From NCBI GenBank assembly GCA_019308645.1, contig JAFDHR010000005.1:1-29819 (forward strand): a stretch of DNA of 29,819 bases. Reading direction: 5' to 3'. This DNA is from Deltaproteobacteria bacterium. GTDB taxonomy: Bacteria; Desulfobacterota; DSM-4660; Desulfatiglandales; B25-G16. Of the stretch, positions 6,366 through 14,336 are shown in pieces. Each line of letters begins with the position of its first letter. Position 1 is the stretch's first letter. The position numbers and the translations under genes were made by a program. A model generated the notes under the pieces. That model was not told the DNA's origin and searched no databases. It saw only the letters and a list, made by a program, of their open reading frames with translations.

Positions 6366-8954
6366 TTAAAGTTCCACGTTCAAGAAAGCCAAGTCCTCGG
6401 CACCAAACTCCTGTTCAGTCCTTGCAATAATGGTGTTTTGGCCATAAGTCGGAATATCCACAAAACGGGCGCTGAATCCGGAGACCCTGACAATCAAATC
6501 CTGGTGTTTCTCCGGTTCTTTTTGTGCTGCCCTCATTTCAGCGGTGCTGACCACATTAAACTGGACATGGTCTATGTTGAGATCAAACCAGGTGTCCATA
6601 TAGGACCGCCAGATGTCAAATCCATGGACGCTTCGCATGATGGGAACGGAAAGGCGCTGATTCAACAGGTTGGCCTTCTGATTTTTCTGTACTTTCGAAA
6701 CGGACTTCAAAACAGCAGTCGGGCCTTTCTTGTCAGTGGCCATGTAAGGAGAAATCCCCCCATCATCTGCGGCCTCCCCACCGAACCGGCCATCAGGGGT
6801 AGGGCCGGTCCTGGATCCAATTTCCATATAGAGACCAACCGCCTGACCAACAGGGTAAACAGGGCCTCCGGAGTAGTTGGTGACCTTTCCCATTTCGCCG
6901 CCAATGATATCCTCATAGAATCTTTTTATGATTTCATCCGCATAGGGATCATCGTTTCCCCACTTGGGAGCATTCTTGAAGTCCTGGCGCATTTCCTCAT
7001 AGCCTTCCCAGTTCGCGTGAAGGGCCTCAATCAACTGTTTCATGGTGTATTTCTTCTCGTCATAGATAAGCTTTTTGATTGCTACCAGCGAATTTGCCGC
7101 TACTACCGTAGTAATGGGATTGTGCCACCCGTTTGGTTGCTCAGAAAGGGCCATGGCGTCCTCGCCCAGCTCCATGCACCCGTCATCTATACTCGACACA
7201 AAAGGCATCTGGAGGTATCTGGACTCAAAATAGCGCATGACGTCTTTTGCGCGGATAACAGTGCTCACCGCATACTGATACTGTTTTCTGAAGGCCTCCC
7301 ACAAATCCTCAAAAGTCTTAAAGTCTTCCGCCTTGCCTGTGTGGGGGCCAAGCTGCATATCAGCATAGGACCAATCATAGCCGTCATTCAGGGTGATCTC
7401 CAGGATCTTGGCCGGAAAGATCGAGCCTCCCCCTTCCGAGCGGGTCTTCTGGGTCTTCCTCCTGCCGCACACCCCAGGCGACATGCAAAGCACGTTTGCC
7501 CAGTAATGGGCCTCTTCAGGAGTAGCGCCATTATTATTTTTACTGAACTTGCCATAAAATTTCATCTGTTCCGTGCCAATTACATCATGTTTGATGGAAG
7601 GATATCCCAATCCGTCTCGGATGCATTCAAAGACGAGCCTCTTCGTCTTTTCCCTATTATTCTTGTGATACCTGAAAACGATGGAAGGCTCTGTTGTACG
7701 GATATTCCTGGCCCCTTCCAGGATGGCATCGGTCATATCACTGCACGCATCTTTATAGCCAGGCTTAGTTCCTCCAACCGTCAGAATAAAGAGGTCATTG
7801 GACCCGGGAAAGATCTCCCTGTAAGCCCTGGACTTGCCCGCACCGTGTTCTGAGATCTTGAGCCTTTCCATCTCGACCATTTCCACCACGTCCTCATAGG
7901 TCATGGGCTGAAACGACTTGTCAATAACACTAATCTTGTAATAAGGCTCCAGGAGCTCATCTTCTTTGTGCGCAAAGCCGCTGGCGTACCGGTCAATGGC
8001 GTGGCAAACCAAGAACGTATACCATTTTGCCTGAAATGCGTCTTTCAGGCCCTTGCAAGGTTCAGCCGGAACACGATGGCTGATATCAGCCATTTCCAGG
8101 AGTTCCTCTTTCCTCTTGGGATCGGTTTCAAAATTTTCAGCCACGATCTTACAGAGTCTTGCCTGACGTCTTGCCCAGTTGATCACGGCCTTATCCGCAA
8201 TGATCATTGCCTCCCAGTTATCAATCTTGTGTATCCAGTCCAGGCCTTTTGTTGCATCCCACGGGGTCTTTTCCATCTCTTCCCTGGCATGCTTGATATT
8301 GGCTTCCGCCATCTCGATGCGTTTCAGAAGCCCGTCTTGAAGGACAGTCTCGTAAGGAGGAACAATGCTGTTGTATCCAGTGGCAAACCCGGGTGCTTCC
8401 ATAGAACTGACCTGGTACATCCTTTGAAGGTCTTCCTGGGAAAAATACCGCTCGCCCTTGGCCTGCATGCTATAGGGCTTCCAGTATTCCATGATTTCCT
8501 TGGCCTCTTCGACCGGCTGGGGAGCGTAATCGCTCATGATAAAGTCATTGACCGCCATATAGGATAACTCGGGGTAGAGCGGAAACATCTCGGGATGTTC
8601 CGCATGGTAGCCTGTAATAAACTCATCTTCCTGTAAAACGAGTGTACTTTTATTCAGTATGTTGGCCAGCCCCAAGGCCCTGCGAATCACCTCAGGCTTT
8701 CCCTCACTGGCCTTATGTGCCTCTGTGATAAACCTCATCCTCTCTATGCCGGCCCTGACATTCTTATCTACAAATTCCCCAGCAGCAGCATGTTTCCACC
8801 TGCACCTTGCCTTAAGCCTTTTTGTCCTTTCTGTGCTTGGCCTTGCCAGATTTTCGTGAAGTTCCTCATCGGGTATGTCTTTTTCTTCTGAGTTAGCCAG
8901 GGGAAAGTCAATAACCTTGCCTTTATATTCAATTGGATTTGCAACTGTTGTCAT
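6366..8954 (-). CDS. bssA: Benzylsuccinate synthase-type glycyl radical enzyme, catalytic alpha subunit
   Basis: 862 aa, close to the about 865 aa of known BssA. It adds an arene methyl group to fumarate through a protein radical, giving benzylsuccinate from toluene. The radical glycine is Gly826 in IVRVSGFSARF, 36 residues from the C-terminus. The catalytic cysteine is Cys490 in NVLCMSPG. Their 336-residue spacing equals that of Thauera BssA (Cys493/Gly829). From recall of the published structure, the fumarate ligands map to Arg505, Trp610 and Gln704, and the toluene pocket to Tyr194, Ile381, Phe382, Leu489, Ile614, Val706 and Leu708; all are present with a constant offset of three. That favours toluene or a similar small methyl-arene. 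Naphthyl-methylsuccinate or hydroxybenzylsuccinate synthase remains possible. An AGGAGGT ribosome site precedes the ATG. It is flanked by bssC (20 bp gap at the stop-to-start level) and bssB. Confidence 0.93.
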   Translation of the reverse strand: MTTVANPIEYKGKVIDFPLANSEEKDIPDEELHENLARPSTERTKRLKARCRWKHAAAGEFVDKNVRAGIERMRFITEAHKASEGKPEVIRRALGLANILNKSTLVLQEDEFITGYHAEHPEMFPLYPELSYMAVNDFIMSDYAPQPVEEAKEIMEYWKPYSMQAKGERYFSQEDLQRMYQVSSMEAPGFATGYNSIVPPYETVLQDGLLKRIEMAEANIKHAREEMEKTPWDATKGLDWIHKIDNWEAMIIADKAVINWARRQARLCKIVAENFETDPKRKEELLEMADISHRVPAEPCKGLKDAFQAKWYTFLVCHAIDRYASGFAHKEDELLEPYYKISVIDKSFQPMTYEDVVEMVEMERLKISEHGAGKSRAYREIFPGSNDLFILTVGGTKPGYKDACSDMTDAILEGARNIRTTEPSIVFRYHKNNREKTKRLVFECIRDGLGYPSIKHDVIGTEQMKFYGKFSKNNNGATPEEAHYWANVLCMSPGVCGRRKTQKTRSEGGGSIFPAKILEITLNDGYDWSYADMQLGPHTGKAEDFKTFEDLWEAFRKQYQYAVSTVIRAKDVMRYFESRYLQMPFVSSIDDGCMELGEDAMALSEQPNGWHNPITTVVAANSLVAIKKLIYDEKKYTMKQLIEALHANWEGYEEMRQDFKNAPKWGNDDPYADEIIKRFYEDIIGGEMGKVTNYSGGPVYPVGQAVGLYMEIGSRTGPTPDGRFGGEAADDGGISPYMATDKKGPTAVLKSVSKVQKNQKANLLNQRLSVPIMRSVHGFDIWRSYMDTWFDLNIDHVQFNVVSTAEMRAAQKEPEKHQDLIVRVSGFSARFVDIPTYGQNTIIARTEQEFGAEDLAFLNVEL

Positions 8955-8974
8955 AAAAGACCTCCTAACTTTTG

Positions 8975-9151
8975 TTACGATTTTTTCTTAAACATGGTGC
9001 ATGCATCCTGGTCCTTCATCACTGGCTTTGACAACCAGAATTTTCCCTTTTCATCCTGGTGCTCCGTTACACAATCACCCTTTCCCGGCTCGTAATCGCC
9101 CGCATCTTCAGGAACGGGGAAAAAGAAACTACACTCTCCACACACGGCCAT
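8975..9151 (-). CDS. bssC: Benzylsuccinate synthase-type small subunit with Fe-S cysteines, BssC-like
   Basis: 58 aa. The ATG at 9151 has an AAGGAGG ribosome site at good spacing, and the in-frame ATG six codons upstream overlaps that site. Four cysteines (Cys4, Cys7, Cys27, Cys51) fit the [4Fe-4S] cluster of the gamma subunit. The segment FFFPVPEDAGDYEPGKGDCV, followed by DEKGKFWLSKPV, is typical of BssC. In known enzymes the gamma subunit binds the catalytic subunit away from the active site and is needed for a stable, soluble complex. Order and strand match bssDCAB. Confidence 0.88.
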   Translation of the reverse strand: MAVCGECSFFFPVPEDAGDYEPGKGDCVTEHQDEKGKFWLSKPVMKDQDACTMFKKKS

Positions 9152-9315
9152 TGTTGATCCTCCTTGCATCTAAAGTTCTTAAAGCAAAAACAAGCTCCAT
9201 AAAAAACCAAAGCTCCCTACCTCATCGTTCCCTTTATTCGTCTCACCCCCCTTCCGTTAACCAGCCACCGAGTAACAACAAATAATACGGCGTATGTTCG
9301 TTTCGTGGATACCCA

Positions 9316-10329
9316 CTAACTCCTCGGGCTCCGCGTCCACATGAGGTCTGCAAGACCTCTTTTCCCCGTATTTTTGTTGCCTGGATTGCCCGTCATGCCG
9401 ACAAGCCCTCCTACAGTGACCTGCCTTATGCCTGTTTTCTTAAGCGCCCTGGCCAGTGGCATGACGTCCTTACTGGTCAAATCTTCGATACCGTTAAGCT
9501 GATAGTCACGCCCTAAGTGTGTATATTTCCCTACACCATACGAGTGATAGGGAAGGATATCCACGCCATTGAGCTTCTCGGAAAATTTGCTCAAAAACTC
9601 CACATAGGAATCCTCGTCTTCAGGACTGTCGTTAAAACCCGGGATAATCGGCAAGTGTATTCGCACCGTTGCATTTGAATCGATCAGCCTTTTGATATTT
9701 GACAGGATTTTAGGTAAGGAGCCGCCGATGACCTCTTTGTGTTTTTGCTCATCCATCGTCTTGATATCCACAATAAACAGATCTACATAAGGAAGAAGAG
9801 GCTCAATTTTCCGCCATTCGGCAAAACAGCTCGTCTCCATAGCCACATGGACCTTTTCCTTGGTTTTCAAAATTTTTGCCAGCTCAAGTGTAAAATCAGG
9901 GAATAGTAAGGGCTCGCCGCCGCTTATTGTGACACCGCCGCCGCTGTTCTTGAAAAAAGGCTTATCCGCCACAGCCTCCTCAACAATGGCATTCAGCTCC
10001 AATTGTTGGCCGACCACCTCCCTTGCCCCGGAAAGGCATGTTTCCACACACTTCATGCAAGAAATACATTTCTCCCGGTCAATAGTAATAAAAGGGGGGC
10101 TAGCATCGGACACAATGGCTGAGGCGCCCGAGGGGCATACTTCCACACACCGGCCACAAACCGTGCATCGATCAGCGTAAAAATAGAACTCGGGCTTTGG
10201 ATTCTGGGTTTCAGGATTATGACACCATGGGCAATGAAGTGGGCATCCTTTCACAAAAATGGTTGTCCGTATGCCCGGCCCGTCCTGCAAGCTAAACCTC
10301 TGTATTTCAGTGATAAATGGGATAGCCAT
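9316..10329 (-). CDS. bssD: Glycyl radical enzyme activase (radical SAM), BssD-like
   Basis: 337 aa radical SAM protein that generates the glycyl radical on BssA using S-adenosylmethionine. The cluster motif CPLHCPWC gives Cys29, Cys33 and Cys36. A ferredoxin-like insert follows with two further four-Cys sets (Cys55/58/61/65 and Cys88/91/94/98), as in the activases of clostridial-type glycyl radical enzymes. SGGGVTISGGEPLL (about 128-141) contains the SAM-binding GGE motif. It is first in the operon, and a strong promoter-like sequence lies about 120 bp upstream. The gap to bssC is 164 bp, longer than the other gaps in the core operon. The C-terminal 25 residues (NPGNKNTGKRGLADLMW...) extend past the usual fold and look poorly conserved. 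Confidence 0.93.
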   Translation of the reverse strand: MAIPFITEIQRFSLQDGPGIRTTIFVKGCPLHCPWCHNPETQNPKPEFYFYADRCTVCGRCVEVCPSGASAIVSDASPPFITIDREKCISCMKCVETCLSGAREVVGQQLELNAIVEEAVADKPFFKNSGGGVTISGGEPLLFPDFTLELAKILKTKEKVHVAMETSCFAEWRKIEPLLPYVDLFIVDIKTMDEQKHKEVIGGSLPKILSNIKRLIDSNATVRIHLPIIPGFNDSPEDEDSYVEFLSKFSEKLNGVDILPYHSYGVGKYTHLGRDYQLNGIEDLTSKDVMPLARALKKTGIRQVTVGGLVGMTGNPGNKNTGKRGLADLMWTRSPRS

Positions 10330-10445
10330 AATATTCTTGCCTTACTACTCTACTTCAAATACAAAACGCGTGGAAAATATACGAAATAAACCTCATGCTA
10401 AGAGTCAATATAAAACAGTTTAGCCAGCACTCCTTTTTGAGCGAT

Positions 10446-10475
10446 ATTCAATCACAAAGATGCATGAGTTGTCAA
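10446..10475 (-). promoter_or_regulatory. Predicted sigma70-type promoter for the bss operon
   Basis: On the minus strand, TTGACA (10470-10475) is separated by 18 bp from TTGAAT (10446-10451). The -35 is a perfect consensus match and the -10 matches four of six bases. It would start the message about 110 bp upstream of bssD, leaving a long leader. Prediction by eye only. Confidence 0.5.
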
Positions 10476-10545
10476 GCTTTTATTGTCACTTTTTTTATTG
10501 GTGTATCTTCAATATGTTATCATAGAGCTTTTATATTTTTGATAT

Positions 10546-10573
10546 TTGACTGGAATTCTATATGTAGTATATT
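10546..10573 (+). promoter_or_regulatory. Predicted sigma70-type promoter for the tandem TetR gene
   Basis: TTGACT (10546-10551) and TATATT (10568-10573) are spaced 16 bp apart. Each matches five of six consensus bases. It points toward the regulator, leaving a leader of about 135 bp. The region is A+T-rich, so chance matches are likely. Confidence 0.4.
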
Positions 10574-10662
10574 TTCGCCTCTTGTTTTAATTCTAAAATA
10601 GTGATGGGAAACGTTTTATTTTTTTGTCTTGTATTCAATTCATTGTTCATGATAGATTTGAA

Positions 10663-10672
10663 CTAAATTTAG
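10663..10672. promoter_or_regulatory. Short perfect palindrome, possible operator
   Basis: CTAAATTTAG is a perfect 10-bp palindrome 45 bp before the TetR start, flanked by GAA and TTC one base out of register. TetR proteins bind palindromes in their own upstream region, but a 10-bp A+T palindrome in A+T-rich DNA is weak evidence. Confidence 0.25.
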
Positions 10673-10716
10673 CTTCGTTTTTCATTTACCATAAAACTGT
10701 GCATCAGGAAGACAAG

Positions 10717-11988
10717 ATGATATCACTAAAAACTGGCAGCGCAAAAAGCGGGAAAGAACGACAAAGGAATAATCGAAAGGATGAAATAATCCGCATAGCT
10801 CAAGAAATATTCTCAGAGAAAGGCTTGGCTGATACCAACATTGCGGATATTGCAAACAAGGCCAATGTACCTGATTCTATTATATATCATTATTTTGAGA
10901 ACAAGCAAGACCTGCTCTTCACTTGCCTGGCTGAAAAGATGAAGGAGGTAACCAATGAGCTCAATCTTCATTTGGAAGGAATAGTTGGCGCTCTTCCAAA
11001 ACTGGGCAAGATGATCTGGTTCCATCTATATATCAACGACCGGAGCCCGGAACGTACCCGTTTGCTCAAAAATCTTCTTTTTGAGTGCCGTTCCAATAAA
11101 AACTTCTACAGCCACGAAGGGTACAATTCCCTTCGAGCCTATACCCGTATCCTCCGCAATATTTTACGAGAGGGAGTTAATGAAGGGGTATTCTGCAAAA
11201 ACCTTAATGTTCGGATAGTAGCCGAGATGATATTTGGTCTTCTGGATGAGGAATCGCTAAATTGCTTTGCATCCCACGAGATAGTGGAAACATTGCCAGA
11301 TCTCCAGGGAATTACAGATCTTATATCGGCCATTATTCTAGAAACGGCTGACATCCCAGGGGAAAAACTGGATAAGAAGGCATTGATTCTTGAATCCGCC
11401 AAAGAGATATTTGCAAGAAAGGGGTACTATTCAGCAACCATAGCGGAAATTGCAAACAATGCCGGTGTGGCTGAAGGAACAATTTATACCTATTTTAAGA
11501 ATAAGGAGGATTTGCTTTTCTCCATTATAAGAATGCACTTTGAACAACTTGAAAAGGTGTTTCCGGATATGTTTCACCTAAAGCACCCTTTACGGAAACT
11601 CCGCCGTTTTATCAGGTTCACTTTCTCCATGTTTTTATCCGACCGGGACTTTCTAAAGGTATTTCTTCTTGACACAAAATTAAATCGGAACTTCTACCGC
11701 TCTTCTGCATACGGTGATTTTATGAATTATGCCCATTCCATCGACAGCATCCTGGATGAAGGCAAGAAAACAGGTATCTTTCGTAAGGAAATCGATAATC
11801 GGCTTTTCAGGAATCTCTTTTTCGGGTCATTTTCTCATGTGGCAACAAGGTGGCTCGTCCTCAATGAGATGCAAGGTATAGATTTCATGCAGGAGACTGA
11901 AGACATCGTATATCTTCTTTGCCGCGCTGTTCTTCCAAAAGAGGTAGTACCAGGCTTCAAAATTGGCTCTTACAAAGTAAACGTCTAA
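10717..11988 (+). CDS. Tandem TetR/AcrR-family regulator: two complete TetR units in one chain
   Basis: 423 aa from the ATG at 10717, which has an AGGAAG ribosome site; the in-frame ATG at 10624 has none and lies after the predicted promoter. Ordinary TetR proteins are about 200 aa. This chain holds a first helix-turn-helix unit (about 24-69, IAQEIFSEKG ... IYHYFENKQDLLF) with its ligand domain to about 212, then a second one (about 223-268, SAKEIFARKG ... IYTYFKNKEDLLF) with its own ligand domain to the end. The two DNA-binding regions are clearly similar, while the ligand domains have diverged. It is the only plus-strand gene that I support in the window and is divergent from bssD, so it is the best candidate for controlling the bss operon. 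The ligand is unknown. A covalent dimer binding one operator, or recognition of two ligands, are both possible. Confidence 0.9.
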   Translation: MISLKTGSAKSGKERQRNNRKDEIIRIAQEIFSEKGLADTNIADIANKANVPDSIIYHYFENKQDLLFTCLAEKMKEVTNELNLHLEGIVGALPKLGKMIWFHLYINDRSPERTRLLKNLLFECRSNKNFYSHEGYNSLRAYTRILRNILREGVNEGVFCKNLNVRIVAEMIFGLLDEESLNCFASHEIVETLPDLQGITDLISAIILETADIPGEKLDKKALILESAKEIFARKGYYSATIAEIANNAGVAEGTIYTYFKNKEDLLFSIIRMHFEQLEKVFPDMFHLKHPLRKLRRFIRFTFSMFLSDRDFLKVFLLDTKLNRNFYRSSAYGDFMNYAHSIDSILDEGKKTGIFRKEIDNRLFRNLFFGSFSHVATRWLVLNEMQGIDFMQETEDIVYLLCRAVLPKEVVPGFKIGSYKVNV

Positions 11989-12125
11989 CCAGCCCATCTT
12001 TTATTTTTTCATTCTTTTGCGGTAATGAGGTCTCATGAGGGTAGGTATGACGGGGTATGGCTTCTTGACATTCCGAAATAAAGGTCGAGATGAAGGAGTT
12101 ATCGATCCGTTATGATTAGCCGTTG

Positions 12126-12232
12126 TCATCGTCTTTTGGTGGGCCTCCACTGATCAGGGAGAAGCTCCCTCAACCTGTTTTGATGGGACAAGGCATGATT
12201 CGGCGAAGAACATCATTGAGATACGCCTCTAC
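12126..12232 (-). mobile_element. IS66-family transposase C-terminal remnant, frameshifted
   Basis: On the minus strand one frame reads VEAYLNDVLRRIM (from 12232 downward) and ends at a TGA at 12170-12172. The overlapping frame reads NRLRELLPDQWRPTKRR and stops at 12126-12128. Joined, these resemble the usual end of IS66-type transposases (YLNDVLRRI... then ELLPDQW). Only this tail is present and no terminal repeats were found nearby, so it is a dead fragment left by an insertion or rearrangement. The family call rests on short motifs. Confidence 0.6.
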
Positions 12233-12263
12233 CTGGCTAGATGGACAGGCATACGGTGAATTG

Positions 12264-12503
12264 TTAGTGCAACAAATCCACTATTTCTCTAATATCAGCA
12301 ACATGTTCTATTGATTTGATCTTTTCGATTAACATCTCTATATTGTTTTCCGTTATGGTCATTTTCGCTGCATTTCTAAACTTTTTTTCAAGTTCTCGGG
12401 TACTCAATGGGTTTTCTGGGTGGCCTTTTTCTATTGCCTCTGCCGGTAAATCATCGAGCTTCGTGTCATGCACAAACTCGGCCAATTTCTTAGTGACTTC
12501 CAT
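12264..12503 (-). pseudogene. MmgE/PrpD-family gene with large in-frame internal deletion
   Basis: 79 codons remain of a family normally about 450 aa. The first 26 residues (MEVTKKLAEFVHDTKLDDLP...) match the MmgE/PrpD N-terminus. From residue 27 on, GHPENPLSTRELEKKFRNAA and the rest match the far C-terminus. The join is at about 12425/12426, at GAAAAAGGCCACC. A normal N-terminus would continue toward an active-site region that is completely missing, so no dehydratase or decarboxylase activity is expected. The ribosome site (GAGGGGAG) and start are intact, so a small protein could still be made. It lies next to the IS66 remnant, which points to a rearranged locus. Confidence 0.75.
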
Positions 12504-12617
12504 AGTCTCCCCTCTACCCTGAGTACGATAGATATATGGTTTAGATACCGTACGTGATTTGTTCTTTTTTTCTTTCCCTGCTCTCCCGAGAATGCATCAT
12601 GTTTTCTGTTTGAATTA

Positions 12618-13367
12618 TTATAAAAGTTTTATGTCCCATCGTTCCCATTCTTCAGGTTTCAAAGGAAAGTGATAAACGGAGCATAGATCCCTTGCATGCA
12701 TCCCTAAGGCATGAAGACCATATTTGATGACCTTTGCGGTTTCTGCAACCTTACGGCCAACCATCATCGCGGAGGTCATCGCATACAGATCCTCTTTGAC
12801 GGCAATATTTTTACCGTCATCATCAGCGCCCCTTGGCCCGAGGGGCGGTCCTGAATATCCGGCGCCGCCAGTCGCCATTCCGCTGACAGTAATGCCTTCA
12901 AGGATATGAAAGGCTCCAAGGATTATATTGTTTGTGACCTCCTGCCCCCCAAATGCCAAAAGTGCGACGCTTACCGCCCCCCCGACTTTGAAACCGAAAG
13001 TGCCTTTAAAAGCCAACGGGCGGAGCCGATCCATAAACGTCTTCATGCGGCCGCTGACGTTGGAAACATACACGGGAGATCCAAAAATGATTCCGTCAGC
13101 CTCCTTCAGCAAAGGGTAGATTTTTTGCATATCATCTTTGATAATGCAATTGCCTCCATATCTCCTATCCGTATCGTCATGAGAAAAAATGCATTTATTA
13201 CAGTGCCTGCAATATTCAATCTTGAAATCGGCTAATTCAATAAATTTGGTCTTTACACCTTTGACTTTTTCGGCTGACCTTAACGCTTCTTGGACCATGA
13301 ACGAGGAATTACGGTTTTTTCGGTGAGCTCCAGACACACCCAAGATATTAATTGTCAGATGTTCCAT
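12618..13367 (-). CDS. Iron-sulfur flavoprotein, NADPH-dependent FMN reductase-like (flavodoxin fold)
   Basis: 249 aa. N-terminal INILGVSGAHRKNRNSSFMV is the FMN phosphate-binding loop of this fold. A compact cysteine set CRHCNKC then C (Cys53, Cys56, Cys59, Cys74) fits the [4Fe-4S] site of archaeal and clostridial ISF proteins. GSPVYVSNVSGRMKTFMDR is the second family signature. A glycine-rich insert (GGAGYSGPPLGPRGADDDG, about 167-185) is longer than usual. These proteins move electrons between ferredoxin and small acceptors, with physiological partners mostly unknown. An AAAGGAGT ribosome site supports the start, and the gene overlaps the upstream epimerase gene by 20 bp, so they are probably co-translated. 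Confidence 0.85.
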   Translation of the reverse strand: MEHLTINILGVSGAHRKNRNSSFMVQEALRSAEKVKGVKTKFIELADFKIEYCRHCNKCIFSHDDTDRRYGGNCIIKDDMQKIYPLLKEADGIIFGSPVYVSNVSGRMKTFMDRLRPLAFKGTFGFKVGGAVSVALLAFGGQEVTNNIILGAFHILEGITVSGMATGGAGYSGPPLGPRGADDDGKNIAVKEDLYAMTSAMMVGRKVAETAKVIKYGLHALGMHARDLCSVYHFPLKPEEWERWDIKLL

Positions 13368-14298
13368 TCGTTACTCCTTTTTGCCTTTGCTTTGTCCATT
13401 CAAAGTACTGGTAAGTCATCTTCATCCCTTCAATAAAGGGGGTATACTGAAAATCCAGACTCTTCGCAATTCTAGATCCCGTATAAACCAGTTTCCTATC
13501 AGGAGGGAATGGTAGAGGAAGACCCATTTGAGTGATCTCAGCAATGCTCATCTTGGTGGTTTGAATCTCCTTTCCCGTTATTTCTTTGAGTACTTCTACT
13601 AAATCGGTGTAAGAGATCTGTTCAGGAGAAGAGACGTTGAACGAATTATTAAAGACCTTTTCATTACTTATGCACCGGAAAATTACACGTGCCAAGTCCA
13701 CTACCCATACAAAGCTGAAAAGCGTCATATCCGGATCCGGAATGACCAAAGGTACCTCTTTATAGACAAGTTCAAATAAGAAGGTTTCCCTAGGAGCATA
13801 GTTGTATTTTCCATAGATAATTGCAGGTCGAAGGATTGTATAGGGGATACCTTTGTTCTCGCATAAATCGAATAGCATTCGCTCCGCCAGCCATTTATGA
13901 TATCCATAATTTGCGTACTGGCCCAATTCAGGCTGCGAATGCGTAAGCTTAGGCGAATCCTCATCGACGGGAAGCTTGTCGGTATCCTCATAAACCGACG
14001 TTGTGCTAAGAAGAATATAATGAGCTACATTGCCCGGGATGGACATAATCAGCTTTTCAACATGATGGGGCTCATATGCACAAAAGTCTACCACCGCGAA
14101 CCAATTTCTTTTCGGGATTTTTTTCTTGATCTGATTTTCATCGTTTCTATCACCTGTAAGTTCAGTGACCCCTTTGTATCCCAAGGGCACGTTGCCTCGA
14201 TTAAATACGAAAATATTATACCCTTTCTTATTTACAAGTCCTTCCACAAGAACTCTTCCTGCAAAATAGCTTCCCCCTATAATCAATATGTCTTTCAT
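13348..14298 (-). CDS. NAD-dependent epimerase/dehydratase (extended SDR)
   Basis: 316 aa. A Rossmann start MKDILIIGGSYFAGRVL carries the GGxxxxG dinucleotide loop. The catalytic Tyr-Lys is in NYGYHKW (about 131-137), with the serine in LLSTTSVYED (about 97-106). LRPAIIYGKYNYAPRE is the substrate-side motif of sugar-epimerase-like SDRs. It most resembles the sugar-nucleotide epimerase/dehydratase or mRNA-binding-type SDR branches, and the substrate cannot be assigned. An AAAGGA ribosome site lies upstream and the 3' end overlaps the flavoprotein gene. Confidence 0.85.
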   Translation of the reverse strand: MKDILIIGGSYFAGRVLVEGLVNKKGYNIFVFNRGNVPLGYKGVTELTGDRNDENQIKKKIPKRNWFAVVDFCAYEPHHVEKLIMSIPGNVAHYILLSTTSVYEDTDKLPVDEDSPKLTHSQPELGQYANYGYHKWLAERMLFDLCENKGIPYTILRPAIIYGKYNYAPRETFLFELVYKEVPLVIPDPDMTLFSFVWVVDLARVIFRCISNEKVFNNSFNVSSPEQISYTDLVEVLKEITGKEIQTTKMSIAEITQMGLPLPFPPDRKLVYTGSRIAKSLDFQYTPFIEGMKMTYQYFEWTKQRQKGVTNGTSDN

Positions 14299-14336
14299 AA
14301 ATTAAGTCCTTTCAGGCCAAACGTTAAAACACCCAA

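Larger units (their letters stand above)
10330..10716. other. Divergent regulatory region between bssD and the tandem TetR gene
   Basis: 387 bp, A+T-rich, with no gene that I can support. It holds back-to-back promoter-like sequences for both flanking genes and a short A+T palindrome near the TetR start. A sigma54 pattern (TGGCAC-N5-TTGC) was looked for and not seen. The arrangement is typical of a regulator controlling its divergent target operon and itself. Confidence 0.7.

Noticed and set aside
6438..7853. 471-codon open frame on the plus strand
   Set aside because: It is antisense to bssA over its whole length, has no ribosome site and no recognisable domain; long antisense frames are common opposite well-coded genes.
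6366..8954. Assignment as pyruvate formate-lyase, glycerol/choline-type dehydratase or alkylsuccinate synthase
   Set aside because: The catalytic motif is CMSPG rather than a PFL Cys-Cys or dehydratase GCxE motif, the BssB/BssC-type subunits are present, and the arene pocket residues match BssA.
10330..10716. Sigma54 promoter for the bss operon
   Set aside because: No TGGCAC-N5-TTGC pattern was found in either direction, and there is no sigma54 activator gene in the window.
12123..12314. 63-codon open frame on the plus strand
   Set aside because: It lies opposite the IS66-type and PrpD remnants, whose protein matches are on the minus strand; the plus frame has no known motif.
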